From Gymnogyps californianus (taxonomy: Eukaryota; Chordata; Aves; Accipitriformes; Cathartidae), in the NCBI RefSeq assembly GCF_018139145.2, contig NW_026114224.1, positions 434,001 to 498,000 on the forward strand: a stretch of 64,000 nucleotides of DNA, given 5' to 3'. The translations under genes were made by a program, and so were the position numbers. The first letter of the stretch is position 1; every line of letters starts with the position of its first letter. The notes under the pieces were generated by a model that was not told where the DNA came from, searched no databases, and worked only from the letters and a program-made list of their open reading frames with translations. Below are positions 31,880 to 44,017 of this stretch, one piece after another.

Positions 31880-34539
31880 ATGTTTGTGGGTATACATCAG
31901 CGAAAAAAAAAAACCAACAAAACTTTCCACATGTCTTATACAAGCAAGATTTGATTAACAAACTCAGGGTTCTACTTATCACAGAGCTGAGGGACAGTGG
32001 GCACAGCACTGCTACAGAAACCTTCTGCTGGTGATTTGTGGGTTGAGGCCTGCACGTAAAGGAGGTACTGTCATCTCTGTGAGGAAGAAAATACCCTCCT
32101 GATCACTGCAACACTCTCAGTCACAGCCCACACTCCATTTGTTAGAGAGGCACAAAAGAAATCCATTCATTGCCCCTGACACTCAAACGGCTTAAACATG
32201 GACCCGACTGGAGTTTTCCCTCTCCTCTTGCAGAAGGGGATAAGGAGCCACCAACAACCACAGCAGATCCAGCGTCTGTGTCTCCAAACCCCACTGGAGA
32301 ACACACTCTGCACTTGCTTCTTGCAGAGACGCCACTTGCTCAGCAGTGGGTGAACGGGTGTGAGCCAGGCAATACAGAAAACAGTAAAAGCAGGGGCAAG
32401 CCAGTGGTATTGGTCAATACCTGGTGCTCCTGCTGTCCCAGAGTCTAGAAAATGGAGCAGCCAGAGCATACAGGTGTATCTGAGTGTAAAGATGAAAAGT
32501 AAAAAGAAAAAAAGCTTGGGGAATCTAAAGGTCTAGTTAAAACAACAGCTCCTGTCTTAATCCACAAAGACCCTGACAATGTTTCCTTTGGTCCGACAAG
32601 GTGGAATAAAAAAGGGGAAAAAAAAAAAGGGAAAAAAAAAAGAAAAAAGAAGCCAAGAATATTATGCGGAACAGCTTCTATTCCAAGTTTTTGTAACTTG
32701 TAGACAAATGCAGATGCCACTGCAGATGCACATACCATTGCAACTACCATTGTAGATGTAGATACCATTTCAGATACCATTTCAGATGCAGGTATCATTA
32801 CAGATTAAGATACCATGGCAGAGGCAGAGGCCACTGTAGATGAAGACACCGTTGGAGGTAGCGTTGCACACACCATTATGCCAAACTTTTTATATGCCAA
32901 CATTTTTTGTAACTTGCAGCCAGGTTCTGTCCTCCCCAAAATCTTCTTCTCCGTCTTCTCCACCATCTCCTTCTGCCATCAGCCACAGAAGGAAGTCTGT
33001 CTCAATTACTTGAGTAATTTGACCGGAAGAAGGCAAGAAAATGAGTTCTTGTATGAAGGATGAAGGGCAGGAACTTGGGAGTCATTTTCATTTTGTTACA
33101 ATCATTAGGGATGACCACCCTTGCTAATAGAGATCCCTTTGCAAGAACTAAATAACATCTCTTAGGAGAAGTTAGCTGGTTTAACTCTTGACAATTTTCT
33201 GACTTTCCCCAAGTTTATGGAGCTGGGCCAGAGCCCCCTCAACCTCAGGAATCGCTCTGGAGTTAAGCAACAATAACATCAAGTTTCTAATGTTGACCCA
33301 TTTCTGCCTCGCTCTGGTAATCCTTAATAAAGATGCAGAAAGACTCTCAAATGTGACCTCTTTGTCTGACCAGCCAAAAGACATTTTTTACAATACGGAT
33401 TCCTCCTCCATGCTCTACTTGTGCTAACCAGCCACTTCATTCACAGGAATGAAAGCAGCTCTTCTCAGGGAAAAAACCCAAAACACAACATAGCCCCTCA
33501 AAACCCCCCAAACCCAAGAAAACTACAGATTACCAGAAATGTTAGTTTTCAAACTGGCACTGTTTGAAAACAAAAACACTCTGCCCAGCCACAAATGTAA
33601 AGGAATAGGTAAATTAAGTTTCCCTTTAGTACATACAACTAAGAAAACAAGACTGTCAATTGTGGTTTGTGGTTATTGTGCATGTGACATTGCTATGTTC
33701 ACACACGAGAAGAGGACTAAAACCCTATGAAGCTCTCTTAACTGGGTCAGAGGAATAGTCAGTCTCACCAAGATTGTTCCAGACTGTCTCAACAAGATGG
33801 GCCGCAAAATGCTGAACAAATGCCCCAGCTGCAGTTTTCTCAGAGGTGCCCTCCTGTTTCTGCAGCACTTGCACCTGCTGGCGTTCGCAAGACAAGACAA
33901 TGCTGTGTATAAAAACTCAGCCTCTTGCTGGTACATCTTTGTCCTGGATTTGGAAGAATGACCACAACATGCAACTCATCAATCCACATAAAATCAAGGA
34001 CGTCAGTATTTGCATTATCCAGCCCCTCCAGTCTCTGTGTATGGGGGGAAAAAAAAAATTCCCCCAAACCATGTTCCTACGAGGAAGGGTTTGAAAGCAG
34101 TCTCGTATTCAACCTATAGAGTAGCAAAACTCCCACGGACTAGAGGGAAACGTCTTCCTTGGTGCAGCAGTTTTCTTTGTCGTAAGTCTGTAAAGCAAGC
34201 GTCTTATGACCGGCCCAACTAACCCTCTCCTGCTGCCTTAGCATGCACTAATCTAATGACACATTGCTGCGTTGGGCTTACAGATAAAGATGACGGTTAG
34301 CCTTGGGACAAGCTGACAGTTTTCCCGGATTTTCTGCACTTCTCAGCATTCGTGCTTTATATCCTGTTTGTTATAAGTAAAGATTGAAAAAAGAAATGGA
34401 TTAGGTTGATGAATGGTGAATAATTATGATTATGAAAGTGGATAATTATTATTATAATGGTGACAATTTTTTAATTATAAATAAGATTATTCTACTCTAA
34501 ATAAATACCATTATAAAGAAAAAGGCTTGCCTTTTCTCT
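31880..34539. other. intergenic with one degenerate tandem repeat
   Basis: Positions 32700-32870 carry imperfect repeats of ACCATTTCAGAT/GATGCCACTGCA type (12-18 bp). A poly-A/G run is at 32609-32650. A minus-strand open stretch at 33384-33181 encodes a helical, leucine-rich peptide that I do not recognise. Positions 34380-34520 are very AT-rich. Confidence 0.4.
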
Positions 34540-34690
34540 TGACTGCTGATGGGGTGGGATTCACAGTCTTGAGGGCTATGGTTCAGGTGAAGAGTAGAGT
34601 CAGGACCCTGAACTTTAGGAGAGAAAACTTTCAGTTGTTTAAGGAATTAGTGGATGGGACCCCCTGGGACACTGCCCTCAGGGACAAAGA
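34540..34690 (+). mobile_element. CR1 LINE ORF2 fragment
   Basis: The plus frame encodes RTLNFRRENFQLFKELVDG and TPWDTALRDKE, the conserved linker between endonuclease and reverse transcriptase in avian CR1 ORF2. It is truncated at both ends; the purine satellite starts right after ...CTCAGGGACAAAGA. Confidence 0.8.
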
Positions 34691-35526
34691 AGAAACAGGA
34701 AGTAACAGGAGGCAATGGGAGACAACAGGAGGAAGAGGAGGAGGAGGCAATAGGGGGCAACCGGAGGAGGAGGAGGCAGCAGGAGGCAACAGGAGAAGGA
34801 AGCAACAAAAGACAACAACAGGAGTAGGAGGAAAAGGAGGAAGAAGCAGAGGAGGAAGAAGCAGAAGAAGAGGACAAGGAGGAAGAGGCAACAGGGGGCA
34901 ACAAGAGGTGACAGAATTGTGAGGAGGAGGAGACAACAGGAGGCAACTGGAGGTGTAGGTGGAGGGGGCTAAAGAAGGCAACAGGAGGAGGAGGCAACAG
35001 CAGGCAAGAGGAAGGGGAGGAAGCATAGAGGGAGGAGACAGAGGAGGGGGAATTGGAATAGGAGGAGGAAGCAGAGGAAGAGTACAAGGCAACAAGAGGA
35101 GAGAGGAGGAGGAGGAGGCAACAGGAAGCAAAAAAAGGGGCAACAGAAAGGAACACAAGGCAAGAGGAATAGGAGGAGGAGGCAAAAGGAGGCAACAGGA
35201 TTCAACAGGAGGCAACAGAAGGAGGAAGAGAAGGCAACAGGAAGCAACAGGAGGAAACACGGGGAGGAAGAAGAGCACAAAACAGGAGGCCACAGGAGGC
35301 AACAGGAGGAGGAGGCAAAAGGAGGCAAGAGGGGGCAGCAGGAGGAAGGAGGAGCAGGAGGAAGAAGAGGAAGAGAAGGAGGCAACTGGAAGAAACAGGA
35401 GACAACAGAAGGGGGCAAAGGAGGCAACAGAAGGCAATAGGAGGCAACAGGAGGAAGAGAAGGAGAAGGAGGAAAAAGAGGAGGAGGAGGCAACAGGAAG
35501 AAACAGGAGTGAACAGGAAGAAGCAA
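34691..35526. repeat. purine-rich satellite, array 1a
   Basis: The plus strand is almost wholly A and G plus the recurrent block GGAGGCAACAGGAGG, in degenerate tandem order. The long minus-strand frame rich in Leu/Pro/Ser/Cys is an effect of the repeat. It continues at 36119 after an LTR insertion. Confidence 0.9.
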
Positions 35527-36118
35527 TGTTGTGGTTTGAGCTGGCCGGCAACTAAGCACCACGCAGCCGCTCCCCCCTCCCCCTCCCAGTGGGATGGGCA
35601 GGAGGATCGGGGAAAAAAAAGTAAAACTCATGGGTTGAGATAAGAACAGTTTAATAACTAAAGGAAAATAAAATATAATACTACCTAACAGTAATAAAAA
35701 TATAATAACTGTAATGAAAAGGAATATGACAAAAAAAAAGGCGAAATAAAACCCAAGAAAAGACAAGTGATGCACAATTCAGTTGCTCACCACCCGCTGA
35801 CCAATGCCCGAGCAGTGATCTGCCCCTCCTGGCCAACTCCCCCCGGTTTAAATACTGAGCATGACATTCTATGGTGTGGAATATCCCTTTGGCTAGTTCA
35901 GGTCAGCTGTCCTGGCCATGCTCCCTCCCAGCTTCTTGCACACCTGCTTGCTGGCAGAGCATGGGAAACTGAAAAGTCCTTGACTTAAGATAAGCGCTAC
36001 TTAGCAACAACTAAAACATCAGTGTGGTATCAACATTATTCTCACACTAAATCCAAGACACAGCACTGTACCAGGTACTAAGAAGAAAATTAACTCTATC
36101 CCAGCTGAAACCAGGACA
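35527..36118 (-). mobile_element. solo LTR (avian ERVL-like family) in the satellite
   Basis: 592 bp. On the minus strand it runs from TGTCCTGGTTTCAGC at 36118 to ACCACAACA at 35527. The satellite resumes on both sides; the flanking 5-mers AGCAA (35522-35526) and GGCAA (36119-36123) are a near-match target duplication. Related copies are at 42547-43149 and, truncated, at 4492 and 30597. Confidence 0.9.
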
Positions 36119-36350
36119 GGCAACAAAAGGCAACAGGAAGAGGAAGAGGAGGAGAAAGCAGAGGAGGTACAGGAAGAGGAGGAGGAGACAACAGGAGGGA
36201 ACTGGAGGAGGAGGAGACAAGAGGAGGCAACTGAAGGAAACAGGAGTTGTATTATAGGAGGTAAAAGGTGGCAACAGGAGGAAGAGGGAACAGGAGGCAG
36301 GAGGAGGAGGAGGCAACAGGAAGAGGAGGAGGCAAAAGGAGGCCACAGGA
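36119..36350. repeat. purine-rich satellite, array 1b
   Basis: Continuation of array 1a with the same GGCAACAGGAGG units, ending near 36350. Confidence 0.9.
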
Positions 36351-36843
36351 GCAAAAATCCCTATTTATGACAGTCAACAGAAATGGGGTGACCTGCCCCT
36401 GGCCTGCTGACATGAAACGCCGGCCTCAAGCTGTCAGAACTCTTGCTGGTGACCCTTGGGGTAGCAGCAGGAATGCTTTGGCATTTGCACAGCTCACAGC
36501 CCAGGACAGCTGCGTCTGTGATCTCCACAAGGTTTTCATCCTGCTTTCGCAGACCAATCCAAGCTGTGATAGAAGAGCTTTGGTTCTCCCTGTCTCCCAA
36601 ACCAAGCTAGAAATGGCGTTATCACCATCGAGCTCCTGTGGGATATAAAGAAAACCTGTGAGGCAGCAGTTGTGTCCCGCTGCGTAGGCTTTGAACTAGT
36701 CCCGGTGAAAAAGCTGACCAGCAGATTGTCACTGGAGGACACTCAGGGTTTCCCAGCATTCACTTACCTGGGGGGAAGTCTGCTTTGACGGCCTGTGCAA
36801 CCAAACAGTGCCAACTCAGCTGATAAATACGCATTAAGCCTGC
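36351..36843. other. unassigned sequence
   Basis: No repeat or gene recognised. Confidence 0.3.
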
Positions 36844-37081
36844 TTGTACAGGAGGTTCACATGTACAAATATTCAAAAGTGAATGGTAACAGGTGATATC
36901 ATGGCCAAAGCCAATAGGTTATGTAGATTGTAAAAATGAAGATGTGAGTAGCCGAGAGGCACCTTTATGGCCAGCAATAAAAAGGGGTTTTTAGCTAGCA
37001 TGAACTTCTGCTGCCTTTTTTCTAGTACCCACGCACAAACTAGAAGAGAAGAAAAATGCAAGCAAATCCCTTTCAGTAACA
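36844..37081 (+). mobile_element. possible 5' LTR remnant of class I ERV
   Basis: It ends CAGTAACA just before a primer-site-like TGGCGACACAGATGGCAC (37085-37102), which resembles the primer site of the provirus at 45698. It contains CAATAAAAAG near 36977. The 5' boundary is uncertain. Confidence 0.4.
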
Positions 37082-37084
37082 ATT

Positions 37085-38420
37085 TGGCGACACAGATGGC
37101 ACTCTGCGGGTTCCCGACCTGGTGAGCGTGGCTACTGCATATGACACAGCTGGCACTGGGTGAGCTCACCTGATTGTCCTTGCAGGATCTGCATTCACCG
37201 GGAAGGCACTAAAAGTGAGGGCAGCAGAAGTCATGGAGGGGCCTCAATAGGTAAGGTAAAACAGAGTTCGCCACCGGCAGAAATTCTGGGAAAGTGGAAG
37301 AAAATTGACAGTACTTCAGGACTCAGCAAAGCTCAAGCTATAGTTCTCTGTCAGGATGAGTGACCAGCTGGGACTCAAGAGGAGATGCGCTCTGAGCACT
37401 GGCCCCTGCAAGGTTCATTTGATACGAGCAAGCTGACCTTCCTGCGTCAACGCTTGGAAGATCGGAACCTTCAGCAAATGGACTACTGGTTTCTCTGGGA
37501 TAACTGGGCTTTTAAACGACCAGGAGGATACAGGGATTCGGCTAAGACAAGACAGACGCTACTGCAGCAAATGCTGGCAGACTCGAGTCTAAACTCGACC
37601 CCTGCTCTGCTTCACCCTGTGCCTGTGCATGCTGCTCCTCAGACCCTACGCTGTACCCACCACTTCCTCCTGAAAATCACGCTCCTGCATTGCAAGCTCC
37701 TAGAATTGGGATGGTGATGGCTAATCCAGCTGCAGGAATGCCTGTGGCAGCAGGACAGTAACCATGCTCTCCAATATTACATCCCTGTATTTATTGGCCA
37801 TGGGCTCCCAGAGATTTGACTCAATGGGCACACCAGATGCCCCAGGTTTGAGAGGACCCGGAAAAGGCTGCCCAACTATTCTCCACACTCTTAGAGGGAC
37901 ATCACCCCTGTTGGGGGGAATGTTCAAGTGCTGTTGCAGCAAATATTTTGGTCAGGAGATAGAGACCAGATATTGGAAAAAGACAGAGAATTAGCGAATC
38001 GTGATGGAAACAGCCAGCCTTGGCCAGGAGCAGACCCGAACTGGGATTAGAAGAATGCAAATGACCGAGCTGCCTGTGAAACAGCTTGCCATAATCTGGT
38101 CCTGGCAATAAAGACTGCAGGAAAAACTGGTGGTAACTGGGAAAGAGTTCAGGAAGTGAGGCAAAGATCAGATGAACGCCCAAGCGACTTTTGGAATCAC
38201 TTGTGGCGAGCATTATTGCGCTATGGAGGAATGACTCACGATGATTTTAATGACAAAATGGCGGTGAGTGTATTCGCTCAACAGGCAGTCCCAGACATTC
38301 CTAAATTCTTTGTAGAGCATGCTCCAGGATGGGAGGGGGAAATCTACAAACGATACTGTCTCTGGCAGCATATGTATATGATGGTAGGTCAGAGACAGAA
38401 AAGACAGAAATGAAGGAATG
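37085..38420 (+). pseudogene. class I ERV leader and gag, broken
   Basis: After the primer site and a leader, frames encode a gammaretrovirus-like Gag in pieces. A matrix-like part is at about 37190-37600. The clearest part, near 38150-38400, is the C-terminal capsid (QRSDERPSDFWNHLWRALLR, then a VPDIPKFFVEHAPGWEG block). The latter block is matched in the provirus at 46840-46890. Stops and frame changes are frequent. No zinc knuckle, protease or pol follows; CR1 starts near 38463. Confidence 0.65.
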
Positions 38421-38462
38421 AAGAAAGAGAGAGGAAGTGAATATGTTGGCAGGAAGGAATAA

Positions 38463-38886
38463 GAGTGACGTCTCCCCTGAATCTCCTTTTCTCCAGGCTA
38501 AACAACCCCAATTCCCTCAGCCGCTCCTCATAGGACTTGTTCTCCAGACCCTTCACCAGCTTCATTGCTCTTCTTTGGACACACTCCAGCACCTCAATGT
38601 CTTTCTTGTAGTGGGGGGCCCAAACTGAACACAGTATTTGAGGTGCGACCTCACCAGTGCTGACTACAGGGGGATGATCAGTTCCCTTGTCCTGCTGGCC
38701 ACATTATTTCTGATACAAGCCAGGATGCTGTTGGCCGCCTTGGCCACCCGGGCACACTGCCAGCTCATATTCAGCTGGCTGTCAACCAACACCCCCAGGT
38801 CCTTTTCTGCTGGGCAGCTTTCCAGCCACTCTTCCCCAAGCCTGTAGCATTGCATGGCATTGTTGTGACCCAAGTGCAGGAACCGG
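38463..38886 (-). mobile_element. CR1 LINE 3' end
   Basis: Minus-strand CR1: the RT C-terminal region ([19 protein letters not shown]) is encoded at about 38870-38780. The 3' part includes the conserved GGCTGAGGGAATTGGGGTTG at about 38503-38522. 5'-truncated, as is usual for CR1. Confidence 0.95.
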
Positions 38887-40200
38887 TAGCCTTGACGTCA
38901 TGCCTGGTGGAGTAGCTGAAAGAGCAGGCGCAGTCACCTGTCTTCTGCAAGTGCTTGTGAGGTCACTGCTGGTTGTGTAGCTCATACGGCAGGTGCGGGA
39001 AACCTGACTTGTGTAGGTGTTTAGGTCACTGCTTCCTTAGTTCCCGATAGGGCAGGTATGGGAACCTGGCTTGTGCAAATGCTTGAGATGTCACTGTTGG
39101 CTTAGTACCTGATTGGGCAGGAGTGAGAACCTAGCTAGTGCAAGTGCTTGTGACATCACTTGTGACACAATTCCTGATTGGGCAGGTGCAGGAACCTGGC
39201 TTCTGCAGGTGCTTGTGATGTCACTTATGACACAGTTCCTGATTGGTCAGGAGCAGGATCCTGGCTTGTGCAGGTGTTTAAGTCATTGCTGGCTTAGTAC
39301 CTGATAGGGCAGGTGCAGAAAACTGGCTTCTGCAGGTGCTTGTGATGTCATTTATGGCACAGTTCCTGATAGGGCAGGCATGGGAACCTGGCTTGTGGAG
39401 GTGTTTATGTCACTGGTGGTGGGAATGTTGATCGGTCATTGAATGGAACCTGGTCGAGCCCTTGCTTCTGATGTCACAAATGGATGAGTATCTGATAAGG
39501 CAGGCACAGGAACCTGGCTTGTGTAGGTGCTTGTGATGTCACTTATGGCACAGCTCCTGATTGGGCAGGCATGTGAACCAGACTAAAGCTGGTGTTTTGA
39601 TGTCACTGGTGGCTGTGTACCTCATATGGCAGGCTCTGGAACCAGGTTTCTGCTGGTGTTTATGTCACTTGTGGCGGGAACGTTGATTGGGCATTGAATG
39701 GAACCTGATCAAGAACTTGCTGGTGATGTCAGAAGTGGATGAGTAGCTGATATGGGAGGCACAGGAACCTGGCTTGTGCAGGTTCTTTTGATGTCACTTG
39801 TGGCACAGTTCCTCATAGGGCAGGCACAGAAACTTGCTTTGTGCACGTGCTTGTGAGGTCACTGGTGTCTGAGCAGCTGATTGGACAGGCACGGGAACCT
39901 GGCTTGTGCACGTTTATGTCACTGGTGGGGGGAACGCTGATAGGGCATTGAATGGAACCTGGTCGTGCAGTGGGTTATGATGTCATGCCTGGCAGAGTAG
40001 TTGATAGAGCATGCATTGGAACCAGGCTAATGCTGGTGCTTTGATGTCACTGGTGGCTGTGTAGCGCATATGGCAGGTGTGGGAACCTGGTGTGTGCAGG
40101 TTCACGTGATGTCACTTGTAACTTAATAGTTGCCAGCACAGGCGTGGGAACCTGGCTTGTGCAGATGCTTGTGATGTCACTTGTGGCACAGTTCCTTGGT
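38875..40200. repeat. tandem satellite, unit about 66 bp
   Basis: Roughly 18-20 degenerate copies built on GGAACCTGGCTTGTGCAGG, then TGCTTGTGATGTCACTTATG, then GCACAGTTCCTGATTGGGCA. Some copies carry a variant with TTGAATGGAACCTGGTC. Nearly every unit contains TGATGTCA, and one has the intact CRE TGACGTCA (38893-38900). It abuts the CR1 5' truncation point. Confidence 0.88.
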
Positions 40201-40244
40201 AATAGGAGCCAACAGGGAAACACTGGAGAAGTAGCTCAAAGGAA

Positions 40245-40610
40245 TTAAGGTGTGTTCCTCTAAAAAGGTGACACGGCCGACAGCCCAGCTGAAGTGCCTC
40301 TAGACCAATGCATGCAGCATGGGCAACAAACTGGAGGAGCTGGAAGCCACCGTGCTGCTAGAACGCTATGACCTAGTTGCCATTACTGAAACTTGGTGGG
40401 ATGAATCCCATGTCTGGAGTGTGGCTATCAATGGCTACAGGCTGTTCAGAAGGGACAGGCGAGGAAGGAGGGGAGGAGGGGTTGTGCTCTATGTCAAGAA
40501 ATGGATAGATTGTGAAGAGCTGTCTCTGAAGAACAGCCACGAGCAGCTTGAAAGCTTATGGGTAAGAATTAGAGACAGAGCCAACAAAGGGAACCTTTCT
40601 GTCCTTACCT
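40245..40610 (+). mobile_element. CR1 LINE endonuclease fragment
   Basis: The plus frame from ATG 40319 encodes the start of the AP-type endonuclease of CR1 ORF2: MGNKLEELEATVLLERYDLV, then ITETWWDESH with the catalytic glutamate, then RRDRRGRRGGGVVLYVK. The preceding bases also match the CR1 5' region. Truncated after about 100 codons. Confidence 0.92.
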
Positions 40611-42114
40611 GCAGTCTTGCCCCATTCTTACCCACTCAGAAAGCTCCGACAAGGATTGTCTCACTTACTGCCTCAATCACAACTAACAGTCTCCTTAACA
40701 CGTACAGTTAATATGGCCTTTCATGACTTACCCTCTTTCCTCATGTTATTTCCCACCAAGTACCAAGATGACAGCTCTTAATTATATGTCCTGAGAGCAG
40801 CTTCCACTGACTGTCACCTGCTACACACCAACATGAACAGCACTGTCCTCTCCCCTGCCAGTCTCCATGCTCGGGAGGAGCTGTTCACACCCCTGGCAGC
40901 CAGCCTTGCTGCCTGCTGGGCTGCTCAAGACCATGAAAACTGTCACGCTACGGCTGTACCCACATCACTGTTCCTCATTCTGAGTGACACTGCCCGTTTC
41001 TGCGTATTCCCACCTGTCTGCAGCCCCCTGTTGCCTTCTGTCTCATAAGCATTTTGGAAAAGCACCCTTTTTTTTTCTGAATACCTGCTTTGACCTCACT
41101 ACAGGACAGGCCCAGAGTCCATGACTATGGCTAGTAAAGTCCGTAGCAATACAGCATTGTGCAGGGATGAAAAATACCCAGTAGTTCAGCTTGTTTCAAT
41201 CATTTAAGACAAGGCTTTTGGCTAGAACACAGTCGAGAAAATTTAAAACCAGAACTAACCTACACTCCCACCTTGATTGGCAGCTCTTTCTTCATCAGTT
41301 CTTTGAATTTCTTTCTTTCCTCAGGAGTACATAGCAAGACTTTCCTCATTAAAAGAAACAAGAAAGATCAGTCACAAATAGACAGAAAACCTGACATCCA
41401 CATACTTGCTGCCTACGCAGCAACTTTATCAAGGCCCTGCCTATGCACAAAAGATTAATGTACTGTTTTCCTACACAGGAAGCAACTAAGGATCAACTGA
41501 ATACAACCATCTGTGGCTACCTGTTTTCAGAAGAGGCACGTGCTGCTTCTGTTACCTATGAGAAAATGGATGCATGTTTTATTGTGAGAGGAAATCATTA
41601 ATTGGAAAGTCAGTTCGCGGCCTAATTTGCCTCTCTATGCATGTATCTAGTGAATAGCCCAGGAAACGTTAAAGAGGTGATTAGCAAAGCAAACCCAGGA
41701 CACCTCAATAGATCCTGTAACTACACGAGTCTGTCATCCTTTTCACCCCCAAGTTCCCAACGCACCAAGGCAGGAGCAGGCAGGGCAGTCGTGCGCTCAG
41801 GTCACACCATGGAGGAGAGAGCAGGAACAGCGTTCTGGCACCCAGGATTAGTAACAACAATTTCTGGTCTGAATTGGGGCTTGGTCAATGTGCAAGTACA
41901 GCACTGATCCAGATATGAAACTGAGGGTGCCACATACACTGTACCTTCTTCCATCGCCTCCTCTCGATGAATTGTTTTCCAGTCTCTTCCATCTCATTGC
42001 AGCTTAGATAGCTGCACTCTGGCTCAGGGCTGACTCGGGGAGCTTCTCAGTGCTTTAACTTTGCTTCGGGCTTGGTAGGAGCATGAGGCTTCATCTCTTT
42101 GGCTTGGCCGCCAG
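40611..42114. other. intergenic, no supported gene
   Basis: I see no recognisable repeat family or exon pair. Confidence 0.35.
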
Positions 42115-42252
42115 CAGAAGGTGGACAAGTGGCAGGTTCGCAAGTGGTTTGATGGAACTGAGCTTGTGCACCTCCCAGAGATTAAAATCAAACCAAAGAA
42201 AAAGCCCAGAGAAACTGTGTTAGAGAGTAGCAGAAAGAAACGTCAGGGCTGA
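42115..42252 (+). CDS. exon-like terminal frame, unrecognised
   Basis: A pyrimidine-rich stretch and acceptor (TTGGCCGCCAG, ending 42114) precede 45 codons ending in TGA. The peptide starts QKVDKWQVRKWFDGTELVHL, then a Lys-rich segment, and finishes SSRKKRQG. The charged, Trp-containing composition looks like a protein C-terminus, not random sequence. I do not recognise the family and found no upstream exon. It could be a relic last exon or a piece of a processed pseudogene. Confidence 0.3.
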   Translation, partial: QKVDKWQVRKWFDGTELVHLPEIKIKPKKKPRETVLESSRKKRQG

Positions 42253-42546
42253 CCAATGTTTAAGACACAGAGTTTGGCATTTTGGAGACTGGAGCCCCCA
42301 ACAGACTTGGGCTCTTTGAATGGAAACATTTTTTAGCTTTTGATCCTGACCTAAGTATTACAAACTGCCCCCATCTCTACTTTGCAGTTGCCCGAAGCGG
42401 TTTTTTTGTCCATGTCCAGTTCTCTTCCATGCTTGCAAAGTATGTTTAATCTGCAAAACAGTTAGTACTATAAACTGGCAACCAATGCCTCTTCTCTCAA
42501 AGACATGGAAACTGCAGTTAAAAACAACACAGATACCATGACAAGC

Positions 42547-42702
42547 TGTCGTGGTTTAACCCCAGCCGGCAACTAAGCACCATGCAGCCGCTCGCTCACT
42601 CCCCCCACCCAGTGGGATGGAGGAGAGAATCGAAAAAAAAAAAATAAACTTGTCGGTTGAGATAAAGACAGTTTAATACGACAGAAAGGAAAAAAAATAA
42701 TA

Positions 42703-42739
<37 letters not shown>

Positions 42740-43149
42740 AATAATAATACTAAAAGAATTAGAATATACAAAACAAGTGGTGCACAATGCAATTGCTCAC
42801 CACTCGCTGACCGATGCCCAGTTAGTTCCCGAGCAGCGATCCGCCCCTCCCAGCCAACTCCCTCCAGTTTATATACTGGGTATGACATCATATGGTATGA
42901 AATATTCCTTTGGCCAGTTTGGGTCAGCTGTCCTGGCTGTGTCCCCTCCCAACTTCTTGTGTCTCTCCAGCCTTCTTGCTGGCTGGGCATGAGAAGCTGA
43001 AAAATCCTGGACTTTTAGTATAAAGACTACTTAGCAACAACTGAAAACATCAGTGTGTTATCAACATTATTCTTCTACTACATCCAAAACACAGCACTGT
43101 ACCAGGTACTAGGAAGAAAATTAACTCTATCCCAGCTGAAACCAGGACA
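42547..43149 (-). mobile_element. 3' LTR (avian ERVL-like family)
   Basis: About 603 bp of the same family and strand as 35527-36118, from TGTCCTGG at 43149 down to ACGACA at 42547. An (AAT)n microsatellite has grown inside it at 42698-42750. Unlike the satellite copy, its upstream side keeps internal ERV sequence. Confidence 0.9.
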
Positions 43150-43480
43150 GTATCCACCCCTTATTCTATACCATCTATGCCATGTCCAGGTCCCACACTT
43201 TTTGATACATTTTCAATTAATCACCACCACTTTTCCTGTCTTTTGATACATATACACACACAGATATCATTCCCTTAGTCTATAGGCCTTCAAAATGTCC
43301 GTTTAAATGTCCCTTTAAAATGTTCGTTGAGTTCATTTAGTCCGTGACTTTGGGCTCCATCTGTCATAACAGTCTGTCTGGGCAGGAGGGATGGTGCAAA
43401 GTCTGCTCACTCTACTGGGCTTTCACTGCCTTCTGCAGAGCTTTCTGCTGTTAACATGCCAAACTTCCAAGCCCCTGGGT
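43150..43480 (-). mobile_element. ERVL internal 3' end with polypurine tract
   Basis: On the minus strand AGAATAAGGGGTGGATAC runs directly into the LTR TG, as a polypurine tract should. About 300 bp of non-coding internal sequence precede it. The 5' limit is uncertain. Confidence 0.55.
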
Positions 43481-44017
43481 TTCCAGAAGGCTTATTTTGG
43501 CTTGGACTAGAGTATCTGTTTACTCCTTCACCATCAAACCGTCGGAGACCTGAGCGTGCTCCTCACAGCTCCGTAGCACTGTACCCTGTGGGAAGTGAGG
43601 CTCAGGGTGAGCAGTGCTGCACAGATATGTGCTGGAAGGCAGCACAAAGGGAATATATATATGAGACTGGTGGGGGAAAGGTTGAGTATCGACACCAGGA
43701 AACATGATGCCAGTTCCTGTCTGCAGCAGGATCCAGCCAGCCGCAGTACTGAGCAGTGACTGTCTTTGGAGACCATGAGGCAACAGGTACCCCTCACTCC
43801 AAGGACTCACTCTAGATGACATCCCACTTCTCACATCTTTCCCCTCCTTTTCCCCTCCAGCTTTCCACAGGCTCTGGGAGCTGTCTTCTGAGGGTAAGAC
43901 AAGAAAAAGTACCCCTTGCTGAACCACCACTATTTCTTCCACCAAAACCACCCTGGGTTTGCATGTAAGGACATACAACTCTGTCAGCAGGTTACTCCTG
44001 TTCTGCTCCCTACATAC

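Noticed and set aside
34631..35551. 306-codon minus-strand open frame rich in Leu, Pro, Ser and Cys, and similar frames in 50.7-51.7 kb
   Set aside because: They follow from the purine-rich satellite, which lacks stop codons in several frames; the peptides are low-complexity and no start or splice context supports them.
38875..40200. Regularly spaced repeats that could suggest a CRISPR array
   Set aside because: The whole unit repeats without unique spacers, and the context is vertebrate. It is a satellite.
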